Source: JAGLCY01 sp965363725
GTDB lineage: Bacteria; Krumholzibacteriota; Krumholzibacteriia; LZORAL124-64-63
Direction: 5' to 3'
DNA: 64,000 bases
NCBI GenBank assembly: GCA_965363725.1
Contig: CBDTUS010000001.1
Location: 14,053 to 78,052 of the forward strand
In this document: positions 11,501 to 21,095 of the stretch, piece by piece
Numbering within the stretch: the first letter of the stretch is position 1
Layout of the letters: the number at the start of each line of letters is the position of its first letter
Translations under genes and position numbers: made by a program
Notes under the pieces: generated by a model
The model's database searches: none
What the model was told of the DNA's origin: nothing
What the model saw: only the letters and a program-made list of their open reading frames with translations

Positions 11501-12156
11501 GAGTCCTTCGCTCCTTCGGGCGGAATCCGCTTTTCCACCCCTGAATTTTTCGTACCCGGGCAGATTTCATCCTCAAGACGTTCCCACAGCAGGCCAGCCG
11601 CACGTTCCAGGTCGGCCGTCGATCCATCATTGGCCAGCACCAGATCCGCCTGGTCCCAGCCATCGGCCATCACCCGCTGGGCGTGGACCCGGGCGGTGGC
11701 CTGGGCCAGGTCCAGGACGCCGCCGTCGGTCAGCCGCCGGATCCGGATTTCTTCCGCAGCGGTCACCGTGACCACCAGATCGATGCCCGGAACCGGAGGC
11801 AACAGAAAATACACGGCCGCATCCAGCACGGCAAGACGGTATCGCCTGGTCGCCTCGATTTCATCCAGCCGCCGGCTCACCAGGCCGGTCAGCGATCCGT
11901 GGGTGATCCGGTTCAGATTTTTCAGGGCGGATGGATCCTGGAAGACAATTTTTCCCAGGGCGGTCCGGTTCACCCTGCCGTTATCGACAACTTGGTCACC
12001 GAATTCCGTGGCAATCCTTTCGACGGTGTCCTCCCACTGGAGGATTTCGTGGCCGAGAGCATCCCCGTCCAGGACCGCGGCACCCCGGTCTGCCAATAGA
12101 CTGCAAAGTGATGATTTGCCGGCCCCCGCAGGACCGGTGACCACCCAACGTTTCAT
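11497..12156 (-). CDS. coaE: Dephospho-CoA kinase
   Basis: It catalyses the last step of CoA synthesis. The 219-residue P-loop protein has GPAGAGKSS at residues 8-16. DGDALGHEIL follows in the position of the family DAD(xxx)H motif, and the QRVMADGWDQADLVLAN block is the lid and C-terminal motif. The C-terminus has about 20 extra polar residues. ATGA overlap with polA upstream and GTGA overlap with prfB downstream indicate one transcript. Confidence 0.88.
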   Translation of the reverse strand: MKRWVVTGPAGAGKSSLCSLLADRGAAVLDGDALGHEILQWEDTVERIATEFGDQVVDNGRVNRTALGKIVFQDPSALKNLNRITHGSLTGLVSRRLDEIEATRRYRLAVLDAAVYFLLPPVPGIDLVVTVTAAEEIRIRRLTDGGVLDLAQATARVHAQRVMADGWDQADLVLANDGSTADLERAAGLLWERLEDEICPGTKNSGVEKRIPPEGAKDS

Positions 12157-15002
12157 CCGTGTGCCTCCGCCCAGTTGGCCCCCGTATGCATGTCCACCAC
12201 CAAGGGAACCTTGAGTTCGAACACGCTTTCCATCTCCCGGCGCACCATCTCCCGGAGATCCTCCAGACCCTCCTGCGGCACTTCGAACACGAGTTCATCA
12301 TGCACCTGCAGTAGCATCAGGGCCCCGGTGGACGAGGCCTCCAGCTGTCCCTGGATCCGGATCATGGCCAGCTTGATCAGGTCCGCGGCGGCGCCCTGGA
12401 TCGGGGTGTTGACCGCGACCCGTTCCTGGAAGGAACGGACCCGGTTGTTTGAGGAATCGATCTCCGGCAGAAGGCGACGCCTTCCCAGCAGCGTGGCCAC
12501 CCATCCGTCGCGATGAGCCTGGTCCTTGGTACTGTCGATGAATTCACGCACGCCGGGATAGGTTTCGAAGTAGGTGCTGATGAACGCCGACGCCTCCTTG
12601 ACCGACACCTTGATCTGCCGGGCCAGGGCCCGAGCGCCCATCCCGTAGATGACCCCGAAGTTGATGGCCTTGGCCCGGCTTCGCATCTCGGCGGTCACGT
12701 TCTTTTCGGTGATGCCGGCGATCAGGGCGGCGGTGCGTCGGTGAACGTCCCCGCCCTCCCCAAAGGCCTCCAGCAGGCCCGGGTCGTCAGCCAGGTGGGC
12801 CAAAAGCCGCAGTTCGATCTGTGAATAGTCCGCCGACAGGAAGAGGTGGCCCTCCCGGCGAGGCACGAAGGCCCGCCGGATCTCACGCCCCAGTTCGGTA
12901 CGCACGGGAATGTTCTGCAGGTTCGGGTCCGAACTGGACAAACGGCCGGTGGCGGCGACGGCCTGGTTGTAGGATGTGTGGATCAGGCCCGTCTCGGGGT
13001 TGGCCAGTTGCGGCAGAGTTTCCACGTAGGTGTTCTGGAGTTTGGCCACCTGCCGGTATTCCAGGATAAGGGCGGGAAGTTCGTGTTCGTCGGCCAGGGC
13101 CGTCAGGACCGAGACATCCGTACTCCAGCCCGTGGAAGTCTTCTTGATGGGCTTGAGGCCCAATTTTTCGAACAGGATGACCGACAGCTGCTTCGGGCTC
13201 TGGATGTTGAAATCCTCGCCGGCCACCGTGATGATCTTTTTCTGCAGGCCTTCCATCTCCTTTTCGAACCGCGAGCGCAGACTGTCCAGAAAAGGGCGGT
13301 CGATCATGATCCCGTTCCGCTCCATCTTGAGAAGGACTTCCGACACAGGAATTTCGACCTTCCAGAAAAGATCGGCCTGGCCCGTCTCCGTCAGCACCGG
13401 GTCGAGGGCTTCGTAGAGGCGCAGGGTGAGGTCCGCGTCTTCGGCGGCGTAGAGCGCCAGCCGGTCCTGGTCCACCGCGAGAATGTCCTTCAAGCGGTCG
13501 CCGGGCGCAAAGAGGTCGGCAAAGGGCATCATGCGATGATCCAGGAATTCCAGCACCAGATGGTCCAGACCGTGGCTGGTTCGGCCGGGGTCCAGGACAT
13601 AGGAAGCCAGCATCGTGTCGAACCGTTTGCCTCCCAGGTCCAGTCCGTGCCGGCCTAGGACCCACTCGTCGAACTTGAAGTTCTGTCCCACCTTCAGGCA
13701 GTCAGATGCCAGGACGGGCTGCAGCTTGTCCTGGACCGAGGCCAGGCGGCTGATTTCCCTGCCGGTGGGAAACAGGGTGTCGCCGGCTACCGTGGCCTCG
13801 TCCGCCTCGCGCCACAGGACCGGAATGTAGGCCGGCTCCAACCTCTGCCCTGCCCTGTCCCATCCTGCCAGGCAGACACCCACCAGCCGGCAGGTGTCGG
13901 TCCGCAGACCGTCCGTTTCGGTGTCGACACCCAGGGGCGCCAGTGGATCCCTCCGGTCGAGCCAGGCATCGAGCTTGTCGTCGGTATCCAGCAGGACGTA
14001 ACCCCGGTCCTGGCGGCGTTCCTGCCAGCCAGGATCGGCCTCCTTCTCCACGGCCTGGTCTGCGGAGGCTTTTTTCGCAGGTTGTTTGGGGGCCTTCGGA
14101 GCGGTCCCCTGACCCGAAGTGTCTCCGGCCAGACGGTCCACCTGGGCCAGCACCCGATTCAGGCCCAGGGTTTCGAGAAGCCCACGCACTTCTTCACCCG
14201 CAGGCAAAACCGTATCCATCGCCTGCCAGTTCGGCTCCAGGTCTAGATCCTGCCGAATCACGAACAATGCCCGCGACAGGAAAACCTGGTCCCGGTTTTC
14301 CCCCAGGACCCGTTTGAGCCGGGGTGTCAGCTTGCTCTTTTCCAGATTCTCATAGAGGGATTCGAGGGGCCCGTATTCCTGAACCAACTTGCGGGCCGTC
14401 TTATCGCCCACCCCCGGAGCACCCGGAATATTGTCGGCGGAGTCCCCCGACAGGGCGAAGACCTGAATGAGGTCGCCGGGTTCCAGCTTGTATTCGCGGC
14501 GAACATCCTCGTCGGTCAGCTGCGTCGCTTCGTCGCCCCGCCGACCGGGTTTGAGCATGCTCGTGCGGTCGTCCAGCAGCTGCATGAAATCCTTGTCGCC
14601 CGAGTACAACCAGACCTGGTCGCAGATCCCGGCCGATTTGCGGGCCACTGTCCCGATGACATCGTCGGCCTCCACGCCCTCCTGTTCCAAGACGGCAATC
14701 CCCCAGGCGTCCAACAGTTCACGAAGCCGAGGCAGCTGCTCGGCCATATCGCCGGGCATCGGTTTCCGGTGGGCCTTGTAATCCGGGTACATCTCATGGC
14801 GGAAATTCTTGCCCTTGACGTCGAAGACGATGGCCAGCTTTTCCGGCCGGTGCTTTTCGATCAGGCCGAGGATGGAATTGAAAAAACCGAAGGCCACCGA
14901 GGTGAGTTCGCCGTTGGGAGCAGTCAAGGGACGGTTGGCGAAGGCGTAGTAGGCCCGGTATACTAAGGCGGTACCATCGATCAGGATCAGGGACACGGGC
15001 AA
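12153..15002 (-). CDS. polA: DNA polymerase I
   Basis: This replication and repair polymerase has 949 residues, close to the family norm. A 5'-nuclease domain covers residues about 1-290. An intact 3'-5' proofreading domain follows, with Exo I DTETDGL, Exo II NFKFDEW and Exo III YAAEDADLT. The polymerase domain has motif A SADYSQIELRLL, motif B RSRAKAINFGVIYG and motif C QVHDELVFE. A Lys/Ala-rich linker of about 40 residues lies between the domains. Start candidates are TTG 15002 or GTG 14996; AAAGG is better spaced for GTG. Confidence 0.95.
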   Translation of the reverse strand: MPVSLILIDGTALVYRAYYAFANRPLTAPNGELTSVAFGFFNSILGLIEKHRPEKLAIVFDVKGKNFRHEMYPDYKAHRKPMPGDMAEQLPRLRELLDAWGIAVLEQEGVEADDVIGTVARKSAGICDQVWLYSGDKDFMQLLDDRTSMLKPGRRGDEATQLTDEDVRREYKLEPGDLIQVFALSGDSADNIPGAPGVGDKTARKLVQEYGPLESLYENLEKSKLTPRLKRVLGENRDQVFLSRALFVIRQDLDLEPNWQAMDTVLPAGEEVRGLLETLGLNRVLAQVDRLAGDTSGQGTAPKAPKQPAKKASADQAVEKEADPGWQERRQDRGYVLLDTDDKLDAWLDRRDPLAPLGVDTETDGLRTDTCRLVGVCLAGWDRAGQRLEPAYIPVLWREADEATVAGDTLFPTGREISRLASVQDKLQPVLASDCLKVGQNFKFDEWVLGRHGLDLGGKRFDTMLASYVLDPGRTSHGLDHLVLEFLDHRMMPFADLFAPGDRLKDILAVDQDRLALYAAEDADLTLRLYEALDPVLTETGQADLFWKVEIPVSEVLLKMERNGIMIDRPFLDSLRSRFEKEMEGLQKKIITVAGEDFNIQSPKQLSVILFEKLGLKPIKKTSTGWSTDVSVLTALADEHELPALILEYRQVAKLQNTYVETLPQLANPETGLIHTSYNQAVAATGRLSSSDPNLQNIPVRTELGREIRRAFVPRREGHLFLSADYSQIELRLLAHLADDPGLLEAFGEGGDVHRRTAALIAGITEKNVTAEMRSRAKAINFGVIYGMGARALARQIKVSVKEASAFISTYFETYPGVREFIDSTKDQAHRDGWVATLLGRRRLLPEIDSSNNRVRSFQERVAVNTPIQGAAADLIKLAMIRIQGQLEASSTGALMLLQVHDELVFEVPQEGLEDLREMVRREMESVFELKVPLVVDMHTGANWAEAHG

Positions 15003-15059
15003 CGCCTTTCACTGGCCGACGCAAAGGGTACAGGGATCGCTTCCCGCGAAAGGCGGGAT

Positions 15060-15650
15060 TCACTTCATGTACAAACGGCGGGCGGCGATGTATTCCACCA
15101 CCGCCTGGGGCAGCTGGTCCTCCGGCAGGATCCCCTTGGCCAATCTAGCACGGACGGTGGTCGATGACACGGGGTGGTCGAAATCGGTGACCGGGATGAC
15201 CCGTTGCGGATCGAGCCCTGCACGTTCAATGGCCTCGAAGGTAGGCGCCCGCCCATCCCGGGGGTAGACCACGATATCGGCCAATTCCTGGATCCGCTCA
15301 GGTTCCCGCCAGCCGGAAAATCCCCCCAGATTGTCTTCCCCGATGACCAGGCGGATGCGGTCTTCAGGAAACTCCCGGACAAGTTCTTCCAGGGATTCCA
15401 CCGTGTAGGACACCGAACCGCGGGCGATCTCCCGGTCGTCCACCCGAACCTGTTCCATGCCCGCGAAGGCCAGCCGGGCCATTTCCAGGCGGTCGGCCGG
15501 GACGGCAGAATTGGCGAACTTGTGGGGAGACCTCCAGGCGGGAACGATCAGCAGGAAATCGGCCAGGTCCTTGTCCAGCAGGTGGGCGGCCATGGCCAGG
15601 TGGCCCAGATGGACCGGATCGAAAGATCCGCCGAGCATCGCCCGCAGCAT
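15060..15650 (-). CDS. nadD: Nicotinate-nucleotide adenylyltransferase
   Basis: It makes NaAD from NaMN and ATP in NAD synthesis. The 196-residue protein begins MLRAMLGGSFDPVHLGHL, which includes the HxGH nucleotidyltransferase motif, and ends with the SSTTVRARL motif (family ISSTxIR). ATG 15650 overlaps the upstream bamD stop (ATGA). The longer open frame upstream lies inside bamD and was rejected. Confidence 0.92.
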   Translation of the reverse strand: MLRAMLGGSFDPVHLGHLAMAAHLLDKDLADFLLIVPAWRSPHKFANSAVPADRLEMARLAFAGMEQVRVDDREIARGSVSYTVESLEELVREFPEDRIRLVIGEDNLGGFSGWREPERIQELADIVVYPRDGRAPTFEAIERAGLDPQRVIPVTDFDHPVSSTTVRARLAKGILPEDQLPQAVVEYIAARRLYMK

Positions 15651-16435
15651 CAGTAGTCTTCCTCGTCTTCCTCGTCTTCGTTCAATGACCGCAGAGCCTT
15701 GTCCGCCCGGTTGGTATAGCCGCTGTCGGGATATTCGCTGATCAGGCGTTCGTACATCCGGGCGGCGGCGTCGGGGTCGTCCAGCTTCATGCCGGCCTGC
15801 GCCCGTTCCCACATGACATCGGGAATGTAGGAACTGCCGGATTCCTCCACCAGGACGTCGTCCAGAGTGATGGCCACGGCCTCATACCGACGCAGCTGCT
15901 TGTAGATCTTGACCTGCTCCAGGCGCTTGCGAACCATCAGGTCAGATATCTCGACCATGTAGGCGGTGACCTCCGGCATGTGCTCGGAATTGGGGTATTC
16001 CTGACTGAACTTCAGGAAATGCAGACGCGCTTCATAGGCACCGGTGATGTCCCGTTCGATGCGGCCAACCTGTTCCAGGTAGGCCACGCCCTCCTGGAAC
16101 AGGGCGTCTTCCACGCGATCGCTGATGGGGTAATCCTTGCGCAGGATCTGGAATTCCACCGCCGCCAGGGGATACTCGTTCATCGACATGTAGGTCATGC
16201 CCTTGAGGTACTGGGCCTCGGCCGCCAGACTGTCCGTCGGGTTGTTGCGGACAAAGGATTCCAGGGCGGCAACCGCTTCGATGTCCTTGCCCTGTTCGGC
16301 AAAAAAGACACCGCGATCGTAGGAACCGACGGGGTGTGGATTGGGGGCCGCACAACCTGTCATCAGCGCTGCTGTGACCAACAGGCCGATGGCGGCGCAC
16401 GCTCCGATTACCTGACCCCGGGACATACCTGACAT
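15650..16435 (-). CDS. bamD: BamD-like outer membrane assembly lipoprotein
   Basis: This TPR lipoprotein should belong to the BAM complex. A signal sequence with a lipobox-like LMTGC (about residues 24-28) is followed by five TPR-type helix pairs, for example YDRGVFFAEQGKDIEAVAAL and YERLISEYPDSGYTNRADKAL. The last 12 residues are nearly all Asp/Glu (NEDEEDEEDY), an odd acidic tail. At 261 residues it fits YfiO/BamD. It lies in the same window as bamA but about 13 kb away. A general OM TPR lipoprotein is the alternative. Confidence 0.82.
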   Translation of the reverse strand: MSGMSRGQVIGACAAIGLLVTAALMTGCAAPNPHPVGSYDRGVFFAEQGKDIEAVAALESFVRNNPTDSLAAEAQYLKGMTYMSMNEYPLAAVEFQILRKDYPISDRVEDALFQEGVAYLEQVGRIERDITGAYEARLHFLKFSQEYPNSEHMPEVTAYMVEISDLMVRKRLEQVKIYKQLRRYEAVAITLDDVLVEESGSSYIPDVMWERAQAGMKLDDPDAAARMYERLISEYPDSGYTNRADKALRSLNEDEEDEEDY

Positions 16436-16477
16436 GAAATATCAAACCTTTCTGGAGGATCGGACCGGCGCTGGCGA

Positions 16478-17218
16478 TCAGTTTCCGGTATTGGCGAAAT
16501 AGACAGCGATCAGGGCGACCAGAGTACCCAGAACGACGATCTCCTCGATCCGGTTCTGCCAGCCGCTGCCGGCTTTTTCGGCGGTCGTGAAATCGTAGAG
16601 TTCGGATTCGACATCATCAAAATCTTTGTTGTCGACCCGGTCGCTGAAGCGCCGTTCCAGGATATCCTTGAACAGGAGCAGGCCGGAATCGGCTTCCGAC
16701 ACATCGACCGAAGCGGTCACCGACACATCCCGCTCCACCCAGCGCTGCCAGATGCCCAGGGTCCGCCCCACTTCGGGGTAGGAAAGTTCCACACCGATGA
16801 CCTTGAAGGCGAACAGGTAGTCCAGCGGCGGGGCCGGGACCGAGTCGGGGGCCGCCAGGTAGAGACTGTGTCCCAGATCGGTCAGAATCCGGGTGGCCAC
16901 GCTGCCGAACAGGTCGTCGGAATCGGTCCCGCCTTCGTTGAGCAGCATCACCCGGGAGGGTCGGGGGGGCAGGGACCCCGCGGCCACCGAAACGATTTCG
17001 CCCATGAGGGCCTCGGTGAGCCAAAGGTTGGTGTGAACCGTATCGGCGGCGGCCGGGCTAGGGAACCCCCGGGGGCCGTCAGTTTCCGGGGCCAGGGCCG
17101 GAGCATCAGCCGCCGGGCCCTCCTCCTGGCAGACAGCGGGACAGGTGTACAGAAGGCCGAAAAAGACCATCCAGGCCACCATGAACAACGCCCTTGAAGA
17201 TCCAGGTTTCCTGTCCAT
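16478..17218 (-). CDS. Uncharacterised envelope protein with signal peptide and C-terminal TM
   Basis: I do not recognise this family. ATG 17218 overlaps the rimO stop (ATGA) and gives 246 residues. An N-terminal signal sequence of about 31 residues ends near PAVCQ. There is a proline/alanine-rich stretch, then a mixed alpha/beta domain (about 65-215) with the phrase SRVMLLNEGGTDSDDLFGSVATRIL. The C-terminus has a single hydrophobic helix (VVLGTLVALIAVYFA). Position before bamD suggests an envelope role, perhaps a nucleoid-independent OM biogenesis accessory; this is inference only. Confidence 0.6.
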   Translation of the reverse strand: MDRKPGSSRALFMVAWMVFFGLLYTCPAVCQEEGPAADAPALAPETDGPRGFPSPAAADTVHTNLWLTEALMGEIVSVAAGSLPPRPSRVMLLNEGGTDSDDLFGSVATRILTDLGHSLYLAAPDSVPAPPLDYLFAFKVIGVELSYPEVGRTLGIWQRWVERDVSVTASVDVSEADSGLLLFKDILERRFSDRVDNKDFDDVESELYDFTTAEKAGSGWQNRIEEIVVLGTLVALIAVYFANTGN

Positions 17219-18705
17219 CAATCCGAATTCCCTTTCTGGTCGGGCCGGCGCCTGGCCGCCCATACGTCATAGGGAGTGACAGCCCTGAACTCGGCTTCCA
17301 CCCATTGGCCGCGATGCAGATCTTCCGCGGGCATCACCACGATCCCGTCCAGATCGTAGCCGAAATGATAACTCCGGCACAGGGCCAGGGAAACTCCCGA
17401 TCCCAATACACCGGCGAATGATTCCCGTTCCGGATCCGTCGCCCAGGATCCGTCCATAAAGGACTCCAGGATGCTGCCTGTTTCTTCGGCCTGCCCGGTT
17501 CCCGGCTGGACGATCTCGTCCACCACCACGTCAAAAGCCCGGCCCAGCCGGGACTCCTGCCTCTGCAGCGAGATATCCGACTGCAGATCCATGATCAGGG
17601 CCTCGCGGTCGAGAATGACCTCGTCGGGAACCCGGTCCGGCAGGGTCGCCGAAGGGGTGCCCGGTTCCGGGGAAAAACGGTAGGTCCCCAGATGATCAAA
17701 TGCCACCTCGGCCAGAAAATCAGCCAGGATGGAGACGTCCTCCTCCTCTTCCCCCGGGAAACCCAGCAGGGCCGTGGACCGCAGGACCAGGTCGGGCCGA
17801 TCCTCCCGGAGGGCGCCGAAAAATTCGGGCGAGGCCTTGAACCCGCCGGGCCGGCGCATGGCCTTCAGGATCCGCGGCGAGGCGTGCTGGATGGGAATTT
17901 CCAGATAGGGCGCCACTTTCTCCAGCTCCAGGATCCGGCGCAGATCGTCGACCGAGACCATGCCCGCGTAGAGATAGAGCAACCGCATCCGGCGCAAACC
18001 GTTAACCTCGTTCAGGGCGCGGACGAGGTCTACCAGGTTCTGCCCGGTGTCCCGTCCGAAGTCGCTCGTGTTCTGGGAAACCAGCTGGATCTCGGTCACG
18101 CCGCGCTCGGTCAGACTCCGGACTTCGCCGACGATCTCGTCCACCGTACGACTGCGCTGCTTGCCGCGGATCAGGGGGATCCGGCAAAACGTGCAGCTGC
18201 AGTTGCACCCCTCCCCGATCTTGACGAAGGCCACGTGGGGCGGTGTCAGCAGGGGCCGCCCCACCAGGCCGGTGTAGTTGACCACCATGGGGTCCTCGAC
18301 GATGGGCGGTCCGGCCAGGGGAAAGACGGGCGACCCGGCCCCGGGCGGCGAACCGGTACCTGATTCCTCTCCCAGACAGGCGGCCACTACACGGTCGAAC
18401 TGGCCCACGCCGGCGACCACATCCACGCCGGGGAACCGGCTCTGGATGTCGTCCCCGTGTTCCTGCGACCAGCAACCGCAGACCACCAGCGTCCGGTCTT
18501 CCTTGTGGTCGATGAGATTCCGCAGGGTTTCTTCGCTGTCGCTGCGGGCGGCCTCGATGAATCCGCAACTGTTGAGCACCCAGATGTCCGCGGCGTCGGG
18601 ATCGTCGACAGGCTGAACTCCCTTGAGGGCGAACCGACCGAGCAAGGCTTCGGAATCCACCAGGTTCTTGTCGCAGCCGAGGGTGGCGCAGAAAACACGT
18701 TTCAT
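17218..18705 (-). CDS. rimO: Ribosomal protein S12 methylthiotransferase RimO
   Basis: This radical-SAM enzyme adds a methylthio group to Asp of S12. At 495 residues it is longer than E. coli RimO (441). The N-terminal UPF0004 domain has cluster cysteines in TLGCDKN, NSCGFI and CGCW. The radical-SAM CX3CX2C motif sits in GEGCNCSCTFC and has an extra Cys between the ligands. A TRAM domain closes the protein. ATG 18705 overlaps the ftsK stop. The longer upstream open frame lies within ftsK and is not used. MiaB is the alternative but fits less well. Confidence 0.9.
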   Translation of the reverse strand: MKRVFCATLGCDKNLVDSEALLGRFALKGVQPVDDPDAADIWVLNSCGFIEAARSDSEETLRNLIDHKEDRTLVVCGCWSQEHGDDIQSRFPGVDVVAGVGQFDRVVAACLGEESGTGSPPGAGSPVFPLAGPPIVEDPMVVNYTGLVGRPLLTPPHVAFVKIGEGCNCSCTFCRIPLIRGKQRSRTVDEIVGEVRSLTERGVTEIQLVSQNTSDFGRDTGQNLVDLVRALNEVNGLRRMRLLYLYAGMVSVDDLRRILELEKVAPYLEIPIQHASPRILKAMRRPGGFKASPEFFGALREDRPDLVLRSTALLGFPGEEEEDVSILADFLAEVAFDHLGTYRFSPEPGTPSATLPDRVPDEVILDREALIMDLQSDISLQRQESRLGRAFDVVVDEIVQPGTGQAEETGSILESFMDGSWATDPERESFAGVLGSGVSLALCRSYHFGYDLDGIVVMPAEDLHRGQWVEAEFRAVTPYDVWAARRRPDQKGNSD

Positions 18706-21095
18706 CAGGCTTGGCCTTCCTGCATTCCCTGCAGATCCTCGGGTTTGATCAGGACGTCCCGCGCCTTGCTGCCGGTGAAGGGGCCCACCACTCCCGCTTC
18801 CTCGAGCATGTCCATCAGGCGGCCGGCGCGCGTGTAGCCGATCCGCAACCGGCGCTGGAGCAGGGAGGTCGATCCGCTCTGATGCAGGACCACCACCTCC
18901 CGAGCCTGTTCGTACAGATCGTCTTCGCCGGTGACCATCCCGCCGCCGGCGGGGTTCTCGTTGAGACTGATTTCCTCTGTCGAACCCTCGTATTGGCGCC
19001 AGTGGGCGGCGATGGCTTCGCATTCGTCCACGTCGATGAACGACCCGTGGACGCGAACCGGCAGGGCGCGTCCGGGCTGAAGGTAAAGCATGTCCCCGTG
19101 GCCCAGAAGCTGCTCGGCACCATTCATGTCCAGGACGGTGCGGGAATCGTTCTTCTGGATAACCCGGAAGGCGATCCGGCAGGGGATGTTGGCCTTGATG
19201 ACCCCTGTCAGGACATCCACGCTGGGCCGCTGCGTAGCCAGGATCAGGTGGATGCCGACCGCCCGCGCCTTTTGCGCCAGGCGGGTGATCGGACCTTCGA
19301 TGTCGTTGCCCATCTGCAGCATGAGGTCCGCCAACTCATCCACGATGGTCAGGTAGAAGGGCATCGGTTCGGTGACCAGTTCCCCATCCGGGCCGGTCAC
19401 CTCGCCCTTCACAACCTTCTCGTTGTACTGCTGGATGTTCCGCACCGAACATTTGGACAGGGTGCGGTAGCGGTATTCCATCTGCGCCACCATCCACTGC
19501 AGGGCCTTGAGGGCCTCCCGCGGATCAGTGACCACCGGCAGCAGCAGATGGGGAATGCCGTTGTAGACGTTCATCTCCAGCATCTTGGGATCGATGAGAA
19601 CCAAGCGCAGGCTTTCGGGGCCATTGCGCAGGATCAGGTTAGCGATGATGGCGTTCAGGCAGACCGACTTGCCGCTGCCGGTCGAACCGGCCACCAGCAG
19701 GTGTGGCAGCGCGGCGATGTCGATGCTGACGGGCCGGCCCACCACGTCCTTGCCCAGAACGACGGACAGGGGATTGCGCTTCTGGTTGCCCGTGGCCTCG
19801 AGCACCTCCCGCAGGCGCACCATGCGCGCCTGGGGATTGGGAATCTCTATTCCCACGGCGGCCTTGCCGGGAATCGGGGCTTCCATGCGGATCGAGCGGG
19901 CCCGCATGGCCAGCGCCAGGTCGTCGCTGCGCTGCACGATCTGGTTCACCCTGATGCCGGGGCCCGGCTGGTATTCAAAGGTTGTCACCACGGGCCCGGG
20001 CCGGACATCCTTGACCTCGCCTTCGACGCCGAAAGACCGCAGGGTATCCTCCAGGAGGTCCGCCGACTGATCGAGCTCCGTGGCCGAAATCGATTGGCCT
20101 TCGGGACCGGCGGGAGTCAATAGGTCCAGCGGCGGCAATGAAACGGGGCCGGATTTTTTCTTCACTTTGCGCGGGCGCCTGGGTTTGGAGCCCGCGTCAT
20201 CCGGACCGTCGCCTACAAATTCCCCCGCAGCACCCGGGAGCACCCGTTCCTCGGGCAAGTCTGCGGGAGTTACGGCCACCGGTTCGGGCGCGGGGTCCGG
20301 TTCCTGGTGCAGTCTACGCTCTCTGGCGAGGGAGGTCTCCGTCTCGAATTCCTCATCCGGATCATCGGAATCGAAATGGGCATCGGGATCATCGTGGGCC
20401 GGGTCAGCGCTCCCGGGCCGCGCAAACAGGCCCATCAACCAGCGCCCCACTCCCGCCAGCACCGCCACGGGCCACGCCACGATCTCCAGCAGAACGCGGC
20501 CAATGCCTTGGAGGGCCCTTCCGCAGCCGGCAAGAAACCCTGTTAATCCTCCCAGCCAGGGTTTGAGAAGCAGGATCACGGCCACCACCAGAAACAGGGT
20601 CAGGAAGATGCGGCCGCCCCACAGTCCGAACAGGGCGTGAAAGCCACGGGCCAAGAAAACCCCGGCGGCGCCCCCGAGCCGGGTGCCGATTTCCGGGGCG
20701 AAGGGTCCCTGCGGTTGGGCGATCCAGGCGGAGGTCACCAGCCAGAAGGGCACGGCCCGAAAGACCCAGGGCCGCAGGTTGTGCTGCCGGCCCGCCAGGT
20801 ATCCGAACCCGGTCATGACCAGGAGCAGGGGAATGCTCCAGCACCAGAGGCTGCCGAAAACCAGGTTCAGGATGAAGTTTAAAACCGATCCCACCGGTCC
20901 GCCGGGGTTTTCCAGGGCCAGCAGGTCGCCCACACCCTGACCGTCCAGGATGCCCCACCAGGGACCCGGATCCCCGGTCAACGCCAGGCCGCAATAGGCG
21001 GCCACGGCCACCAGAAGCAGACCCGTCAACCAGGGTGCCTCGAACCAGGGGCGCGCCCCTTTGCGCTTAGCCTTCTTCTGATTTCGCCCGGACAC
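18705..21095 (-). CDS. ftsK: DNA translocase FtsK/SpoIIIE
   Basis: This septal DNA pump clears chromosomes at division. Four to five N-terminal membrane helices occupy residues about 20-215, followed by a short acidic/proline-rich linker (about 220-330). The RecA-like motor has Walker A GSTGSGKSVCLN and Walker B LTIVDELADLM. A C-terminal gamma winged-helix domain (LLQRRLRIGYTRAGRLMDMLEEAGVVGP) follows. At 796 residues the linker is short. The start GTG 21095 lies 29 nt inside accC and has AGGAGG 6 nt upstream. Confidence 0.95.
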   Translation of the reverse strand: MSGRNQKKAKRKGARPWFEAPWLTGLLLVAVAAYCGLALTGDPGPWWGILDGQGVGDLLALENPGGPVGSVLNFILNLVFGSLWCWSIPLLLVMTGFGYLAGRQHNLRPWVFRAVPFWLVTSAWIAQPQGPFAPEIGTRLGGAAGVFLARGFHALFGLWGGRIFLTLFLVVAVILLLKPWLGGLTGFLAGCGRALQGIGRVLLEIVAWPVAVLAGVGRWLMGLFARPGSADPAHDDPDAHFDSDDPDEEFETETSLARERRLHQEPDPAPEPVAVTPADLPEERVLPGAAGEFVGDGPDDAGSKPRRPRKVKKKSGPVSLPPLDLLTPAGPEGQSISATELDQSADLLEDTLRSFGVEGEVKDVRPGPVVTTFEYQPGPGIRVNQIVQRSDDLALAMRARSIRMEAPIPGKAAVGIEIPNPQARMVRLREVLEATGNQKRNPLSVVLGKDVVGRPVSIDIAALPHLLVAGSTGSGKSVCLNAIIANLILRNGPESLRLVLIDPKMLEMNVYNGIPHLLLPVVTDPREALKALQWMVAQMEYRYRTLSKCSVRNIQQYNEKVVKGEVTGPDGELVTEPMPFYLTIVDELADLMLQMGNDIEGPITRLAQKARAVGIHLILATQRPSVDVLTGVIKANIPCRIAFRVIQKNDSRTVLDMNGAEQLLGHGDMLYLQPGRALPVRVHGSFIDVDECEAIAAHWRQYEGSTEEISLNENPAGGGMVTGEDDLYEQAREVVVLHQSGSTSLLQRRLRIGYTRAGRLMDMLEEAGVVGPFTGSKARDVLIKPEDLQGMQEGQA

